Under the pieces are notes generated by a model that worked only from the letters and a program-made list of their open reading frames with translations, had not been told where the DNA came from and did no database searches. A program made the position numbers and the translations under genes. From Chrysochromulina parva (Eukaryota > Haptophyta > Prymnesiales > Chrysochromulinaceae), in contig PJAB01000434.1 in assembly GCA_002887195.1 (NCBI GenBank), positions 1 through 26,789 on the forward strand: 26,789 nt of DNA, read 5' to 3'. Below, in pieces: positions 25,419 through 26,789 of this stretch (the stretch's first letter is position 1; each line of letters opens with the position of its first letter).

Positions 25419-25743
25419 CCATCGATGCGCCCGAATGGCGCCACTCGTCAAACGATGGTGGCGGCACGGATGGTGGCGGCGGTGGAATCGTCGGAGACCA
25501 TCCGAGCGAGGCAAAAAAGGCGTTCGCTTGCTCGGACGGCGGTGGCACAGCGCCAAAGGCAGCAGGCGCAGCTGGCAAGCCTGACAGCATTGGCAGCATG
25601 GGACCTGTGGTGGCGCTGAGCATCGGACTCGCAACAGCGCCGAGGCCGAGACCACCACCAAGGCTGCTGCCGCCAGCAAGTCGTCGTTCAATGTCCTCGA
25701 GCGCTGCACGCGCTCGAGCGACCGACGCTTCTCGCGCGGACAT
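22771..25743 (-). CDS. Tat-SF1/Cus2-like U2 snRNP splicing factor with fourfold C-terminal repeat (three exons)
   Basis: Exons 25743-24867, 24637-23451 and 23367-22771 join to 886 residues from ATG 25743 (MSAREASVARA). The N-terminus is Pro/Met-rich with poly-Pro and a charged helix (LDELFARERARIAAAEKR). RRM1 (~287-365) has VYVAGLP and, after the splice, VKLYRDAEGNAKGDALVTY, close to the Tat-SF1 pattern. The second domain (~507-605), with VVVRRLFLPSE, LWEEACKYGEVERIEPL and LDGRFFCERAL, is a UHM-type RRM; GRFF supplies the R-x-F that binds tryptophan ligand motifs such as those of SF3B1. Residues ~625-855 hold four ~60-residue repeats (GxGYYRRxDAPPP, hydrophobic-IGC), which I do not recognise. 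A role in U2 snRNP/branch-site recognition is expected. The splice joins are inferred but restore both RRM1 and the repeat array. Confidence 0.8.
23368..23450 (-). other. Intron 2 of the Tat-SF1-like gene (GC-AG, 83 bp)
   Basis: Donor GCGAGT, branch-like CTGAC 23 nt before the end, acceptor GAGCAG. Removing it joins DPYEQ to ARAVLVRAS and continues the repeat array. The word CGAGCAGGCG occurs at both ends. Confidence 0.75.
24655..24727 (-). repeat. 10-bp minisatellite, array 1
   Basis: Seven near-perfect units of tcatcagagg lie within intron 1 of the Tat-SF1-like gene. Confidence 0.95.
24780..24827 (-). repeat. 10-bp minisatellite, array 2
   Basis: Four to five units of tcatcagacg/tcatcagagg in the second copy of the duplicated block. 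Confidence 0.9.
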
Positions 25744-25958
25744 ATCTGCTCGACTCCACAGAATACTTCGAGAAACTTTCACACGTAAGAGTGTGAAAAG
25801 TAGGTGGTTCGTGAGTGGGGGCCTAAACCGCACCGTGAAGTACTTCTGTGGAACGATGGAGCTCGAAATAGAAGACGAAGTTTTACAGCTGCTAGCATAA
25901 ATAAGGAAAAACCATTCGTTGAATTACTTATGATACAATTGTAGGCGTTTTCGATTTT
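25744..25958. promoter_or_regulatory. Divergent promoter region with inverted repeats
   Basis: This AT-richer spacer lies between the Tat-SF1-like gene (-) and the right-end gene (+). It holds a hairpin (tttcacac/gtgtgaaa, 25777-25798) and two inverted 15-16 bp arms (25755-25769 and 25837-25852). A 14-codon ATG frame at 25857 is too short to support as a gene. Confidence 0.5.
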
Positions 25959-26789
25959 TTGAATTACTCTGAGCTGCGCACTTCAGGGTCTCGCACGTCC
26001 TTCGTTGGCGCACTGTCAAGCATTTTGCATGCGCTGCTGCTCCGTCCGCCTGCTCCTCGTCGCGATGTTCGCCACACCCATGACACCGACTTCGAGCGGG
26101 ACTTCGAGTCGTTTACGAATGCGCTCGGTGCCCTTCCGAATCAGCCGCCCGTACCGATGGCGTGCGAGCCGTCGCCGAGTCCCATCGATGTGGACACCAA
26201 AGCCATCGTGCAGCAAGTGGTCAATGTGCTGGTGCTCCTTGCTGGTGCTCAAGCACACAGCCCTTCGCCCGCGGTGCATCTCGAGGTGCTCGGCCGCCGA
26301 TGGCTTGCGCTCGCTCGCAACGAATCCGTGTCCAACCTCACGTATCCGCCGCCGCGTTCAGTAAGTGGGGGTCCGGCGGGCTTTTTGAGTATTCCGAAAA
26401 GAATACGTATCCGTCGCGCCCCCGTTCACTAATTGGGGGTCCGGGGGCGGGCCCCAAGCTTTTCTGAGTACCAAGTTCCTTTTCTCTAGCCTATCTTCCG
26501 GTCACGCTATGTTTCGGGGGAATTTGCATGCCTTATCAAATGAAACTCCTTTTCTGTTTTTTTCCCCCAGGGGGAGCCGCACGGCTCGCAACGAGAGGAC
26601 GACGCGAGCATGAATTTCTCTAAGAGAGATGTGCGTTCACCCCCACTCTCAGAGTCGCCGTCAAATCGTAGCGTTTCGAACTGGTACAAGCGGAACTGGA
26701 ACTCCCATGCATGTGCATCTAGCATAGCCGGTCGTACATATGCTCTGGTCATCCGCGGCGAGGCGTATCGCTATGGCTGCCATGAGCAT
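25959..26789 (+). CDS. Right-truncated gene, two candidate exons, product unknown
   Basis: An open frame ending at 26360 (DTDFERDFESFTNALGALP, IVQQVVNVLVLLAGAQA, YPPPRS) meets a perfect gtaagt donor at 26361. An acceptor with a long pyrimidine run (tttttttcccccag) ends at 26570, and the next 73 codons are open to the window edge (GEPHGSQREDDASMNF, NWYKRNWN, YALVIRGEAYRYGC). Phases agree (0). The first ATG in frame is 26157; the frame is open back to 25959, so an upstream exon is possible. A rival ATG at 26029 with a signal-like MRCCSVRLLLVAMFA is in another frame. The hydrophobic stretch suggests a signal anchor. The ALVIRGEAYR segment loosely recalls the start of Golgi glycosyltransferase-like domains; this is weak. 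Confidence 0.45.
26340..26394 (+). repeat. Tandem duplication copy 1, spanning the 5' splice site
   Basis: This block runs from acgtatccgccgccgcgttca across gtaagtgggggtccgg to tgagtattcc. It is repeated at 26405-26470 with changes. Confidence 0.75.
26405..26470 (+). repeat. Tandem duplication copy 2, inside the intron
   Basis: This block repeats acgtatccg...cgttca...tgggggtccgg...tttt-tgagtacc. The splice donor gtaagt of copy 1 is ctaatt here, so this copy is dead as a donor. Confidence 0.75.

Noticed and set aside
26029..26364. ATG frame with signal-like MRCCSVRLLLVAMFA
   Set aside because: After the first ~20 codons the composition becomes Arg/Ser shadow-like, and the frame does not join the downstream exon in phase as well as the frame ending at 26360.

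Overview
The window reads as nuclear DNA from a GC-rich, unicellular alga with a red-derived secondary plastid. A haptophyte is my best guess. A pelagophyte or other stramenopile is the alternative. Three things support a eukaryote. (i) Several genes only make sense with short spliceosomal introns (83-229 bp, GT/GC...AG, with CTGAC branch-like motifs). (ii) The proteins are eukaryotic: a VPS9 Rab exchange factor, a Tat-SF1/Cus2-type splicing factor, a chromodomain/Tudor-knot/BRCT protein. (iii) One small protein starts with a signal peptide ending ASA|F, the mark of bipartite targeting to a complex red plastid. One intron has a GC donor, which is common in haptophytes. No rRNA, tRNA, CRISPR array or intact transposon was seen. 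The species call is inference.

Layout, left to right. 1-2078 is a patchwork: the probable 3' end of a truncated + strand gene, a duplicated ~165-190 bp block, and a RING-CH-like zinc-finger reading frame between the copies. 2079-3434 (+) is an FKBP-type prolyl isomerase with a disordered tail. 3775-6999 (-) is a VPS9-domain protein with a WD/CNH-like N-terminal half. It is divergent, by only 57 bp, from a MOSC-domain protein with a C-terminal membrane anchor (7057-8070, +). 8286-10598 (-) fuses a NYN/PIN-like nuclease domain to an MPPED-type metallophosphoesterase. It is divergent from a three-exon, 124-residue putative thylakoid or plastid membrane protein (10817-11382, +). 11703-13580 (+) is a long coiled-coil protein. 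14038-22581 (-) is a single 8.5 kb reading frame for a 2847-residue protein with a chromodomain, three Tudor-knot (chromo-barrel) domains and tandem C-terminal BRCT domains. 22771-25743 (-) is a three-exon Tat-SF1/Cus2-like splicing factor with a new-looking fourfold C-terminal repeat. 25959-26789 (+) holds exons of a gene running off the right edge.

The genes do not form a pathway; they look like ordinary dense gene packing with short shared promoters. Four things stand out. The first is the 53BP1/Crb2-like reader protein, an unusual architecture for a DNA-damage mediator. The second is the nuclease-phosphoesterase fusion. The third is the fourfold repeat on the Tat-SF1-like protein. The fourth is that three splice junctions lie inside local tandem or direct duplications, including one intron that still carries copies of the neighbouring exon, as expected if it arose by duplication of an AG|GT-bearing segment.
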